DNA of 64,000 bases from Anseranas semipalmata. Taxonomy: Eukaryota > Chordata > Aves > Anseriformes > Anseranatidae. Below are positions 34,871 through 47,260 of this stretch, in pieces; positions within the stretch are counted from its first letter, which is position 1; each line of letters begins with the position of its first letter. The translations under genes were made by a program, and so were the position numbers. The notes beneath the pieces are model-generated. The model was not told where the DNA came from and did no database searches. It was given only the letters and a program-made list of their open reading frames with translations. The stretch is from the NCBI GenBank assembly GCA_013399115.1, contig VXAA01003146.1, positions 62,001 to 126,000 on the forward strand, given 5' to 3'.

Positions 34871-36944
34871 GTGTTGTTGACTTGATTTAAAGAGATCCAT
34901 GTGATGACTTTTCAAAATAAATTACTAGTGGAATGACAACTGTAAAGAGTATGAAAGCAAACTCAAAATACTAAGTCAACACAGTACTGTATATTCCTCT
35001 TGAAAACACACTGAGTTTTAGCTTTTGCATATGTCGTTTTATTGTGAATTAGAACATCTGTCTGGGTATTCTAAGAATCTGGAGAACAAATGGAAATGAG
35101 ATGCAAGCTTCCAATCTTTTGATCATACTTTTTATTAATTACAGATCAGACTGCAATCCAAGATCCAGGTGCAGTGAAGTTTCTTAGGAGAGAGCCCCAG
35201 CCAATTTACATGTGAAATGTGTGAGAGCATGTCTATACCACTCCAGGCAACATGGTGCCAAGGGTCTTCAGCTAGCTCCAGAGGGACTCATTCCTCCCAG
35301 CCACTTAGCTCAACACTCTGAGCTATAGTCCTGTAAACAATAATGTGGGGTTAGCCCACTGCTATACCCTAGCAAATAAGCCTCTGTGGCTGACATATCC
35401 ATGCTATTCCTGTTTTTAACATGAACCCTATTGCAGCAGTCAGTGATCTTTTCAAAAGGCTCCATTACTCAATGTGGAATTACCATGAGTGTTAGGGATA
35501 GTACCCATATGATTTTTTTTTTTTTTTTGGCTTAATATAAAAGTGGGAGATAGTTTTAAAAACCAGATTCAGATCTCGAACTGATCCTCCTGATAGAACA
35601 ATGAGGGGATTCTCACTGGGGATTAACTCAAGGCTTTCTTGGTTTCTGCCAGTCTGTGACTTCATTCTCTGCGTTGTTAGATTTTTTTTTTTCCTTGATC
35701 ATCTTTCTACCTGCATTAGTATTTTGAATTAACATTATATTTAGACACAGAAGTATCTTTACATATATATAAAATATACATATACAAAAGGCATATTTTA
35801 AAGTAGAATTGCTCTATTTGCAGTGTCCATCTGAACAATCTGAAAAACATCTTTAAATAGTAAAAAAGGCATATATACCCACCAAGCAAAATTTTAAATT
35901 CAGAAAATAACATTTTAAAAATAAATTGCTTAAATTCAGAGAGAAAAAATGTTATATAGCATAAGCAAGAAATAACTTTAGTCATCTAAATGGGATATAA
36001 TTATCCATTAAAAAAAGAGCTTTTACACAGTTTCTTCCAATTGTCTTAGGTCATATTATTTTACACAGATTACAGGATGATAATTATTAGGACATTCTGT
36101 CTTCTCATATTCATTGTTTATTCCCCTTACTCTTTTGCTTCAGTAACATTTTAAATACATTCTCTAACAAGTAATTTAGTCTTCTAATTCCTGTAATACG
36201 CTAAGATGCAGAGAATCCAGACTTTCATTTTGAAATTCATAATTCTGTAAATAAATTCTGCATTCTTGTGGTTCTGTGACATTGACACTAGATCTTTTGA
36301 AGATATTCCCAAGAGTTAGCTTGGCCTTAATTTATGTAAATAGGGTCAAGAATTGTTTTCAATAACAAAACTTTAAGAGGTGAAAAATGTCTCAGCAAGA
36401 TTTTGCTTGGGGGCGATGTTTTAATCCATAAAAGAAGATAAAAGTTACATAGAATATTGGACTTACTGAAATAATATAAGCATTTACTTTTCTACTCCTG
36501 CCAGATATCATAAGCATCTTTAATGAGCACACCTGCTTAGCTAAACACTTTACAGTTCCTCAGAACAACACTAAGTTCTTAGGAAGCAAAACTGTACTGA
36601 TATCATCGTGGTAGCATCAGTGTACTACAGATCATATAACTTCCTGAAGTTCATTAGTAGTTCATATGACATATTTATAAAGGAATCCCAGGCCAAACAG
36701 ACTTGATTCAAAGAATGAAATCTGTAAATGGATCTCAAAAAAATAATTCAGTGCATAATTAATTCATCCAAAATTAGGTAACAGCCTTGCTGTGAGATAA
36801 ATTACATTCTGCAATAATAATTCAGCTAAAATATATGATCTTTGCTCCAGATGGGGTGACTGATAATTAGATGCAATATCTACTATAATAATATTTTAGA
36901 ATTGAGAAATCAAAATTGCAAAATGATACTTAACAAAGTCTAAT
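34871..36944. other. Non-coding DNA, one possible unassigned old repeat
   Basis: The stretch at about 35225-35500 is less AT-rich than its flanks. It has the look of a decayed old interspersed repeat, but I cannot name a family. The rest is AT-rich with T runs at 35513-35528 and 35681-35692. Confidence 0.4.
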
Positions 36945-37000
36945 AATCATTGACTATTTAATACTCACAGCACTCTTGTAAGAAAAGGTAATCATATTTT
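36945..37000 (+). repeat. Possible MIR-like fragment
   Basis: 'tatttaatactcacagcactcttgtaag ... ttttccatttacaagaag' echoes the MIR segment 'atttaatcctcacaacaaccct ... cccattttacagatg'. Short and weak. Confidence 0.3.
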
Positions 37001-37331
37001 CCATTTACAAGAAGTTCTTCATGCAAAATTCATAAAGGAAATAAGTATATTCCAAGGCTCACGTAAGAAGACGATCTTCTGTATTCTTGGAAGGATGGCT
37101 CTGCACTGTCCTGTCTGCAGGCCTAAGGATCCACCAAGAAGATGGACTGGTAAGGATGAAGGAAGATCTGGAAGGCTGTGAAATGGATAATGAGGGGATG
37201 TTATAGCACATACACTTTATCCCAGGGCTCTCCCTGTATGAGGACAGATGCCGAAAGAGGAAATATGGGGAACCAGGCATGCACTCAGTTCCAGAGGCAC
37301 AGCTACCCTTTCTTACAGGTAGGTCGGAGGT

Positions 37332-37410
37332 CTTTTTTGTTGTTGTTTGTTTGTTTTTGTTTGTTTGTTTTGTTTTATTTTGTTTTGTTTGTTTGCTTGT
37401 TTGTTTTCTT
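37332..37410. repeat. (TTTG)n/(TTTTG)n microsatellite
   Basis: Interrupted TTTG and TTTTG units. The KQTNK-type and LFVCLFVF-type frames here translate the repeat. Confidence 0.95.
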
Positions 37411-37644
37411 GATACCATAGATAATTGATTAAAACCTACTAGGCACTGCAAAGACTTCTTACTGAGGTCTCACATCCAGCTCTAAGGCACAGTGTTTGCA
37501 TTTTACTGTGGCTTCTTGAATTACTTGAGAAATGTGGAGGCTGCATCCATAAGGGAACAATAAGAGAAAAAAGCTTTGGAGAACATTGCAAAGCTTTTTA
37601 ATCCCTTCCAAAAGTATTTCTTAAGGATGTAATCCAGCTCTCAG

Positions 37645-37825
37645 GGATTTATAGTGTATATATATATATATCTTCATTATATCTCCATTCTGCAGTTGAG
37701 TATACTAAAGCACAGAGATGTTGACTGGCTTGCCTAAGGCCAAAGTTAGAGTCAATATCAAGATGAGAAAGGTGTTCCTAGCTTCCAGAGTAATGTCCCA
37801 TCCACTGCACTCCCCACATATGTAA
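37645..37825 (+). repeat. MIR-like SINE remnant, degenerate
   Basis: 'tctccattctgcagttgagtatactaaagcacagagatgttgactggcttgcctaagg' follows the MIR core 'ccccattttacagatgaggaaactgaggcacagagaggttaagtgacttgcctaagg' closely in order and spacing (quoted in parts: see 37682-37739). The downstream part ends near 'gtcccatccactgcact', like the MIR tail 'gtccagtgctctttcc'. A TA run sits inside its 5' part. Confidence 0.55.
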
Positions 37826-39676
37826 AATGGGAAAAAGAGAGGTGCAGAAAATAATATTTTGTTATCTCTGAATTCCCCAACACTGGACTTTTTAACTTGT
37901 TAACTTTCTAACTATTAACATATTCATGGCTGTACTTCCTCATATAAAAATAATAATAATATTTGGAGTGTAGATTTATATGTAAAATTTAGATGTTTCT
38001 GATTTGATGAAAGTCACACTAATAGTAGTAACACTTTTTTTCAATTTTATCTTGTGATATAGATATCATAAATGTTGGTATCATGGCAGATACAATTTGT
38101 TATTATTCTACCCATCACTTATTGCATCTGCACTGTTCCTTTTTTAGTCCAGTTTTTGTGTGGTTGTAAATAACTTACCAAATTCCTAATTCGATGTGTA
38201 TTTTTAAACATTTTAACAAAAATGTCCTTCCCTTACTCCCTTAAATTAGAATAGCCCCAAGTCACGTATAAGTGATATACCATCCTTGAGCAATACAAGG
38301 AAAACCAAGTCCACTCTGTTTACTCAGTACAAATTCCCTTTCTGGGAAAGAAGAGATTTCCAGGTTCGCATTGGGATTTTATATTCACCTCTAGCCTTGG
38401 AATGTTCCAGCAATACCAGATCTTAAAAACATGAAATTTTACAAATTCAAAAAAATGTTGATAGGTTTTCATGGTATCTGAGGACACTTACAGAAATGGG
38501 TCTGATGGTATCTAGGGAAATTGCTTTTATAGAGGAAAGGCTGTAGAAAGCAGTCACAATAAAAATGTTAACATTTTAAAATATTTTAAAGAGTATTTTT
38601 GTAATAAAGGTTGCATTTGCCACCCATATAAAGGTCTAGTGTAATGTTTTATTGGTAGTAATTTGGGTCTGCAGGTGGAAGGTAATGAAGCCTGCCAAAA
38701 ATGATTTATACATGGATATATATAAAAATATCATATACATGTGTGACTCCCTGTATGAAAATAATCCTAACTGCTCAGCTGAGAGTAGTCCTTTCTTAAG
38801 TGCTTTTCAGAATCTGGCTTAACGTACCATGAAAAAGTCTTATTTTTGTACAGGAAATGTATGTATAATAAATTAAATTCACTTTTGTCTTTTGATGTCT
38901 TTATATATATTTTAGATTTCTCCTTCCCATCATGTAATGGCTATTTTAAAAGTAATTATCTGTTACTTCAGGATACATTTTTCTCCTATGTGAAACAGTG
39001 CAAATTCAGCCAAAGGTTTTGTTCAAGGCTGTTGTGTCTCATCTCTTCTTGACTGTAGTAAAAACAATGGAAAAAAAAAAAAGATTATTTTATTAGCAAT
39101 CTAAACTAGAATTAGATGAATGTTGAACATGAAACCATCAGCTGTATAGGATCAGAGACTGGCGTGTCTGCTTGGATCAAGTGTGATGAAAACTGTTTCA
39201 GGAATTATCTACTGCCCTATTCCCAGTCTACTCCACTAAACAATGATGTTGCTGATGGGAAGTGAAAATGGCAAACGAATAGACAGTTGTGGAAAAAAAA
39301 ATGGAAAGCTTTAAGTTTTGCTTGCTTGCTTAAGCACTCCAAAACAAAGACAGTCTGTTGACCATAATTTGAAAAAATACTGTGGTTGGTTTGTGTGTGG
39401 GTTGACAGCATGAATGGCACCTAAAGTCATTACAGAGATTACAGAAGTGAAATTGAATAGTACATTAAAGCTTAGAAATGTTTGTTCTGGTCACAGTGTA
39501 ATATTCTGTAATATTATCAACATCGACTCTTTAGTATTGAGCAATGGAAAGAAAATGGTGCACCCTGATTTCATGATTTATTACAGTCTCCGGCTATATA
39601 TATTTTTGTCAGATAATTTCAATTGATGCTCTTTCTCTACTTTAATTTTCCCTGTTTAAGTTCACAAACTATTTCT
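37826..39676. other. AT-rich non-coding DNA, no feature recognised
   Basis: Short A runs (for example 39070-39082) and chance frames only. Confidence 0.55.
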
Positions 39677-39700
39677 TTATTATTATTATTATTATTATTA
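39677..39700. repeat. (TTA)n microsatellite
   Basis: About eight trinucleotide units. Confidence 0.94.
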
Positions 39701-40977
39701 TTTTTATAGCTCTTTCTTTATTCTTTCTCCTGGGAAAATGATCTCCTTTTTCATTTGTTTGGTGTTGTTAGTGACAGTAACTTCCAGGATACTTTGAGAA
39801 TGTGCTTATGTGTTTGACATATGTTGGAAAAGGCACTATATGGACCATATCTCACCTACAGAGCAAACTGTAAAAAGAGTGGTTGTAGTGTCTGTTTCTC
39901 ACTGATAAATGTACGTAGTTTTTTAAAAAGAGTAGAGCTAGCATTCTTTTAAGGTAGTAAAGCTACCACTTTCCTGTAATAGAAAACATCTGTCTTCTGT
40001 TTGAAGAGATACCAGATTTTTTGTTTTGTTCATTTGTTTGTTTTTAAAGAACGGTAAAATCAGCTTTCAGGCAGAAAATTTCCAGCTGACTTGAGCAACA
40101 GCAAAAAATGATGAGACTGGGCCTAGCAGGGGGCTTTGCCACAGCTGTCTGTAAGCAGCAATGTATCATCGACTTATCATTCCAGAAGCAGTTTAAGGAC
40201 TTTTCTCACTACCTTCCCACTCACTCCAGAGGTGGGGAGATAATTTTCATTTGCCTTTTAGCAATGATAAGTAACTTTCTCTTTAGAGTTTCTCTCGACA
40301 TAGCACACTGCTTGCTGCAGGTCATGACTAAGTCTGGAGGCCGAGCTCCGTGTATAACAGACAAAAAATAGGATCTAAATTCTTCACTTTAATGATACCT
40401 TTTTGTCACTTCATTCAAAGCAGTCAGTTCACTGAGCATGCATCCATCACAATTTGAGTCATCTCCATTCTGTCCTTTCTCAAAGCTGGGTTTGCGGGGA
40501 GCTGCTGCGGAGAGGCACGTGTGCAGGCACCCACCCAAAGGTGAGCTTTGGGCTAGCAACAGGGATGCTGGCGGGTCAGTGGGTGGCCTCTCATCACTAT
40601 GTTTTCCAGGACTGATCTTTGAAGTAGTATAAAATCTTAGTCATTTTGTGTTTTCCTGAGCCATGAAGCACTTGAAGTTCAGGTGGTAGATTCTAGGAAA
40701 ATATTATTATAAATGCACCTGGTTCTTAGATTCTCCCTCTGTTACTGTCTGCTGTCCAGGTTTAGTCCTAGTATGATCAATCAGCTGTGTCTCATCTTCT
40801 GATAATCTCTAAGCTCTAACAGACCTGAAAATAAATGACATGTTGCTGAAGAGCATTCAAGGCACTGAGCACTTATGTAGAGAATTAACACAAACCTATT
40901 TATCAAAAGAAGCATGGTTTCATTTGGTTCTCTCTGTAGCTGATGGAGAAAGCAAGGCTTCTCATGGAGGCAATTTT
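39701..40977. other. Non-coding DNA, no feature recognised
   Basis: A slightly GC-richer pocket at 40490-40610 has no recognisable family. Chance frames only. Confidence 0.5.
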
Positions 40978-41070
40978 GGATGGGATAGGATAGGATAGGA
41001 TAGGATGGGATAGGATAGGATAGGATAGGATAGGATAGGATAGGATAGGATAGGATAGGATCAGATAGGA
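40978..41070. repeat. (GGATA)n pentanucleotide array
   Basis: About eighteen units of GGATA with occasional changes (GGATG near 41005, CAGATA at the right end). The plus strand has a guanine pair every 5 bp, which could allow two-layer G-quadruplexes. Confidence 0.97.
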
Positions 41071-43654
41071 GCCCTATGGTTTTTCTCAGGATTGCCTGTT
41101 TGGGAAGCCCATCTTCTCTGGCAACAAAAAGATCCTACAGAGTTTGTTAGTCCTTCACCAAAGCTGGTCTTTTTGAATAACCTCCCTTCTGCTCTAAAGC
41201 AAGCTAATAGAAGGCAGGAACACCTCTGATAACACACTTTTTGTGATGTTACTTTTATAACAAAACCTGTACAGTTTCTAAGCACACTGAAAAGTGTCAC
41301 CCTCAGTTCTGAAAGTTTCTTAGCCTTGGTGGTAAATGACAGATTTTAGACACTTGCATGCTATAAGAATAGGTACCAAGAATTGTTTTTTTCTCACTCA
41401 GTTGGTATACGCAAACCCTGTATACTCACTCAGTTATCCCAGCTGTTAAATTCAATTTAGCAAAACACTTAAACATATCCTATGTGTAGCCTGAGGGTAT
41501 AAAATGGTACAATAGCTTTTCCTATGCTCCCCTGGTGAAGGAACAAAGCAGTCTGACCTTGGTCCTCCTATTTTGTCCCTAAGTGTCTACAGAACCGTAT
41601 TACAGAGCAATCTGTTATGTCAGGTCAGTTGTAATGTAATTGAAACAGCATGTCTGCATGCACACAATATATACACATATGATAAATGTTTTGAAACATG
41701 GGTTTCCCCTTACAATGGGTAATCCTGTGAAAAGGATTTAGCTCAAATCCAGTACTCCAGACCCTTCATATCCTCTGATTCAGACTGTGAAGGGCCAAAT
41801 ATGCCCTTAACAATTCCTCATATGTACCACAGTATGCTGAACATGGTGGATTACTCCTGTTCTCCTTGGACTTTCTCACAGATGCAAGGACTCATCTTAA
41901 GATGTACATCATCACGAGATGTTAAGGACTGTAGCCTATAAATACACGCTTTCATACCTTATCGCTGCTTCTTTTATTTACTTGAAAAAAACAAACAAAC
42001 AAGAAAAAGCCGGTTTTCCTCAGGCAACCAGAGTACTTGGGCAGGAACATTGTTCAGGAATTATATAAATCTTATTCTTTCTTTCTTTACATTTTTAAGT
42101 TCAGCATAGGTTTTCTCCTATAGCATAGACTTTGTGATAACAGCTCTTGTTCAGGAAGGGAAAAATGTCATATTGAGAAAATGTGTAGACATCCATCAGA
42201 TAACAAATAACTGAGTAGAAAGTGAATTGAGAGTGACAGCAGCAGCTCACTGGAGATAACAAGCAAAAAGACAGGAAGCCAGTGAGACATGACAAAGAGA
42301 GTAAATTAAATTAATCTTCTTCCTGCTGACAACAAATTTTAGGCCAGCCACAGCCACCCAATCCTGCATTACCCACAATTATATTCTGGCTAAATATATT
42401 TCCAAATTAACAGGAACTTGCTGTTATACAGGAGTATTTTTTTTTTTTTTTTCTGATGGGCCTGTAGATGTATTTTGTATAAAGCATTAGACTCTTCTCA
42501 TGCATGATATTTTATTATCAGATGTCATTGGCATCAGAAGTGAAAAGCATTTGTTTGAAAAGACATGGAGCAGTCACAGAGTGTCAAAGCAAGAATAACT
42601 GTACAGCTTTGAATGGCAAAGATTTCCTTTTTCTTCCATTAGAGATTATTTCATTTAAGCCTCTTGGCTTACTTAATGTGAGATAAGTGTCTGAGCTATA
42701 ACTCCCTCACATTGCATTTCCTTTGAGAGATTTCTGTGAGTGGTCACTTTTGAAGAGTGGTAAGCAAACACAAATCAGAACTCAAGGTCTGTTTTAAGTG
42801 AGGCGTGATCCTCCATTTCTTTACACTGTCATGCTCACAACTGATAGAGAGAATCAGAGAGTCCAGAAGCATAGCATAGGATGGAAAAGTCTGACTCGAG
42901 ATTAGACATACACTGATTGAATCTATATGAAGAGTAACTAGAAACAATCCCACTTGCTCTGACAGGAATAATTGTTTTTATTGGTGCTCTTCTTCTGCTG
43001 AGTTTGCCTGATATTTTCCTATTGGTCATTCATGACACAAAATTGTTTCCAAAGAGATAGTGTAAAGAATGCAGTACTTACTGCTATGTATACTGTTCAT
43101 CTTTATAAATGAATATGTTGTATTTCAAAGAAAAATATTTCAAGATGAGATCTGCCAAACATAGTATTTCAAACCTATTTTTTTTCTTTGTATGTGGAGC
43201 TAAATGCTGAGCTAGTAACACAAATAGTCTTAACTATATTGACCAATGCAACTTAATCCAAATGAGAATCTGGCCCGTGCTATCTGGTCAGCACAGCCAT
43301 CATTAATTATTTGATAATCTAATGGAAAAGGAGTCTTGTAAGCCAGCTTTGATTTCTCAGTTTCTTTCCATGTTTACGTGCTTTTGGGGAATGGTTTTCT
43401 CTTTTCATCCTTTTATTAATTCTTTCACTAATGTATTAACCACTGTTTTGAGTCACACAGGAAAAATAGCCATCTGTTAAAACTGTGCTTTTTAAAGTGC
43501 TGTTGCTTTCATACAAAAGTTTGTAAAAATTAGCTGTTTAATATACCAGGGACTCAGAGGTCTGAGGTTTCACCAGGCACCTCTTCATGTGTGCTCATGC
43601 AAGAAGATGGACATACATTTGTACTGGGGACATAAAGAACCATTTATTATGGAC
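41071..43654. other. AT-rich non-coding DNA, no feature recognised
   Basis: A T run at 42438-42452 and chance frames only. Confidence 0.55.
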
Positions 43655-43795
43655 GTCAATGGACGCCTTTAGGAAAAGGTTAGACAAACATCTGCCAGGA
43701 TTGCCATAGGTATAACAGATCAAGCCTTGGGGCAGGCAGATGGACTAGATGACCTTTCTAAGTACCTTCTTATCCTATTTTTATGATTTCGTGAA
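43655..43795 (+). mobile_element. Old CR1/L3-type LINE 3' fragment
   Basis: 'ggacgcctttaggaaaaggttagacaaaca' corresponds to the last coding block before the stop in old amniote CR1 families, translating as a DAFRKRLDKHL-like peptide at about 43661-43693. It is followed by GGACTAGATGACCTTTCTAA (43742-43761) and an ATTTTTATGATTTCGTGA tail (43777-43794), which match the 3' UTR and end of CR1. The sequence is closer to the older, turtle-like CR1/L3 pattern than to the three copies elsewhere in the window. No open frame survives. Confidence 0.75.
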
Positions 43796-46366
43796 ATGTA
43801 GGAGCATTGTAGAAGCACAGCTTTCATATCATAGGGCAGCATCATCTTCCCTCACTTGGACCACTCCACCTGAATTATTTCATTCATTCATTCAATGTTG
43901 GAGCTGTTGCCAGAAATACATTCACTGTGAATTCCACAAAAAGCTAGAAAAGCTCTGAGACAAACTGACCTCTGAAAAACACTACATCTTTTTTATCTTA
44001 GTAATTATTAGAAGAAGTGGAAGACATGGGGATGTATGGACATGTGTGATTACAGAAGAAAGATTTAGAAATTAAGTGAGAATATGAAAAAAAAGTTTTT
44101 GGATCTAAAAAGAATCTTTATGCTCAAACAAATATCAATCAATAGAAAAATATCCAGAAGAAGAATGTGAACACCCTAACACATGTATGAATTCTAAAAC
44201 TAGATGGAAAATCTGAAAAAGATATTTTTAAAAAACAATCACTTCCTAGGTAGAGACAAGTAGAGGCTAATAATATTCTAAGGCATCTCTTCTCTTATCC
44301 TGTGACTGCCTGTTCATTGGGAAAGCAAAAAATAAACCATCCAACAACACAATCCCAAATTTGACTAGGAAATATAAAACATATGTTGGAGACCTCAAGT
44401 CAGGTTCAGAGCTGGCACACCTACTTACATCATGTGTGTAACTGGCTGATGCCTAGTCCAAACCATAAGACATATGTTGCAGACAAAGCATTGTAGCAGG
44501 TAATGATTATGTGTAATGAATGTTACGTAGGTTACATAATGATTTGAGGAATTCATCTCACTAGACAAGATGCGGAAAAAATAGGAAGAAAATGCCAGAT
44601 GTTTATATTTTTCTCTTGTTTGTAAAGGCATATATAACAACTTCAAAAGAATGGCATGTTTAAAAACAAACCCACATTGAAATATTTTTTGAGAAGCAGT
44701 GGCAAACATTTTAGTTCACTCTTAACACTAAATATCTGAAACAACTCTAAAGCGGTAATGCCATTTTATACGAGCTGAAAAACAAAGTGCTGTGTGTCTC
44801 CTAATTATTCAACAGATTTTTCAGCAAAGTTTTACTTTATAAAATCTCCCATTTGAGGCTATGAAATCCCTCAGGTCCTACTTAAATTGTCAAAATGGGG
44901 TATAAAAGACTGAAATGGTCTAGAAATGATCTATGAAGCGAATAATGGAATAGTTAAAATAAATAGGAAAGCCTTTAAAATACATGAAACGTCTTACATA
45001 ACTACAGATCTTATCCAGCATACAGGTGCAATGAAAAACTCAGCCTAGTTGCGTTCGTGACGTGCTTTATTCCAGGTTCTAGCAATGATGAATATAGGAT
45101 GAGAATGTCGTAAGTCAGTATTTGCACAATAATGCATTATAGTAATGCAATATAAGAATACAAATCTGGTTTAATTGATGGGTTCAGTCTGCACAGAAAA
45201 AAAAAAAAAGATTCTAACCGATTGCCTTCAGATTCCTTGTTTCACATGAGGGCTGATTTCAATTGAAGGCTCTGTCTGACGCTAAAATCCCTGTTTGTGC
45301 CTTAGAAGGGCAAAGGTGAAATGAGGTGATACCTCTGTTGTCTTTCCTCACAGCCTTACTCCAGAGCCCAAACATCCCTGAAAACCCAGTTGCACTTTGC
45401 CATTTGCACTGGCAATATCTTGCAGGATTTCTGGTTAGCTCTCCCATGGCATGGTTCAGTCACAAGAACAAAATATGGTAAACCAAGACTATTTCATGAT
45501 TCATATTAGCTAGACATGTTTTATTATGTGGTTTGCACAGAAACATTCATTTCCTATCTACACAGGAGGTATAGGTGTACTCAAATGCAGGTGTGCATTA
45601 GGAAGGAACTATGTTAGCATGAGCTAACTTCCCAGGTGAATGCAAACACATAGGGAGCAAACATATGGAGAGCTAAAACTCCTTTAAGATCTTCCATGTT
45701 TTCTGCCTGGAGTTATTAGTGTTGCTCAAACCTGGGTAAGCTTGAAAGTTCATTTCGGTCTAGATGAAGAGAAACTGCAAAATCTTATCTGAATAAAGCA
45801 TAAGTATTAATCTACAAAAGTTGGACTAGAAATGTTGGCCTGCATTTCTATGTATTGTTTGATTTTTATTTTCAGTCCAGAAAATAGCCAGGCAGGTCAG
45901 CAGGTGAATAAAAAAGGAAAAAAAAAAAAAAAAGACAGAAAAGGTTCATGACAGGAAGTTATCCAAACTTAGTTTTCATCTCTAAAAATTTCTGTATGGC
46001 AACAGTTCAATATTTGGGCAGAAGGTTGTCAGAGCATTTCCTATTTTTTTTGTCAATATCCTGCGTTCCTCAGTCTGTGAAATAGTATGAGGAAAAGTTT
46101 AAACTTGTAATAGTAACTTTTAGTATATTACACTTAAATTATTTGATAAATGAATTGCGTTTATACTATCTGTCATACAAGGAAAAATGTCTGTAAGGAA
46201 GAGTGGAATGATTTATGTGTGCAAAGTCCTCAGGAAGTGTCTCAAACACATTTCATTTCACTGAATGTTGGATTTTTTTAGTTGAAAGCCATGTAAATTT
46301 AAAGGCAGCCAGAAAGCTTCTTAATGACTTTGCATGAAGGTTTGTGTATTGTGTATTCTAGCTAAT
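43796..46366. other. AT-rich non-coding DNA, no feature recognised
   Basis: A runs at 45198-45209 and 45918-45933, chance frames only. Confidence 0.55.
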
Positions 46367-47260
46367 TTATATAAGGTGTTGAACATTCACCATATTCTCT
46401 TGATAGCATAATAATAATAAAGGGGAAGACATGCAAATGACTTTCCTCAGATGTAGGATATGCCTTACTACCACAAATATCTTTGAAAATGTATGACAAT
46501 CCATAGCTGTAAAAGGCCTACCACATGGAGATTTCAAAACTACTTGTTTCAGACAGGATTCCACAGGTAGCTGTTCCACGAGTCTAAAATATTCATCTTG
46601 GTTGTACTGTTTTCCAGTCCTTCCAGTGCAAATGTTAGTGATGTCTTCAGTCAGCAGCACTGATAAGGCCATGTTGCCTTGTGACATTGGTGTGGGAACC
46701 TTACTCACGCTGCTGCTGCTGAAACGCCCCCAGTCGTGGTGGCAACTGGGTGCACAGCACAGTCCCACTATCCATGGACCCAGACAAGGTGAGCATTTTT
46801 TATGATGGCAGCAACTACAGCTCATCTTCTTCTAGTGCATTGACCCTAAAAATTACTTCTGTTGAAAACACAAATGCCATCGTAGCCTGCCAGGTTCTAG
46901 ACCTGTGGGGCAAAGAAGAGACTTTAACTCAAGAACTTGGTTACTACTAAGCGTCAAGGAGTCCTACCTAGTCCCTATTATTGTTTTCTGTGGGAGGAAT
47001 GACTGCCTTCTTGGCAGCTGTGTTAGCACTGGCAGAACTTGTCTGCAAAGGAAGCCTTGCTTGCAGGAACTCCTGCCCACGGAGGAGTTGGAGGAGCCTC
47101 AGGCCCCCTCTTGGTAGCCAAGACCAGCTACAGTGAGCCCAGAGAAGTACTGCAGAAATATATTGTAGTGCTCAGAATAACAAAGGCAGCTACAGATGAG
47201 TTAAATAAGCTGTGAACAGAGCCCAGATGTAAACTTCATTCAATTCTAAACATCTTTTGT
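46367..47260. other. GC-richer pocket with overlapping open frames, unassigned
   Basis: A 152-residue frame on the minus strand (46367-46825) overlaps two plus-strand frames of 67 and 66 residues (46602-46805 and 46750-46950), and a third of 70 residues follows. Past 46950 another plus-strand reading phase looks more protein-like, with a hydrophobic stretch near 46985-47040. Such frame switching would fit a decayed retrocopy or repeat, but I recognise no domain or parent gene, and no poly(A) tail closes it. It may be nothing more than a GC-rich patch with fewer stops. Confidence 0.3.
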
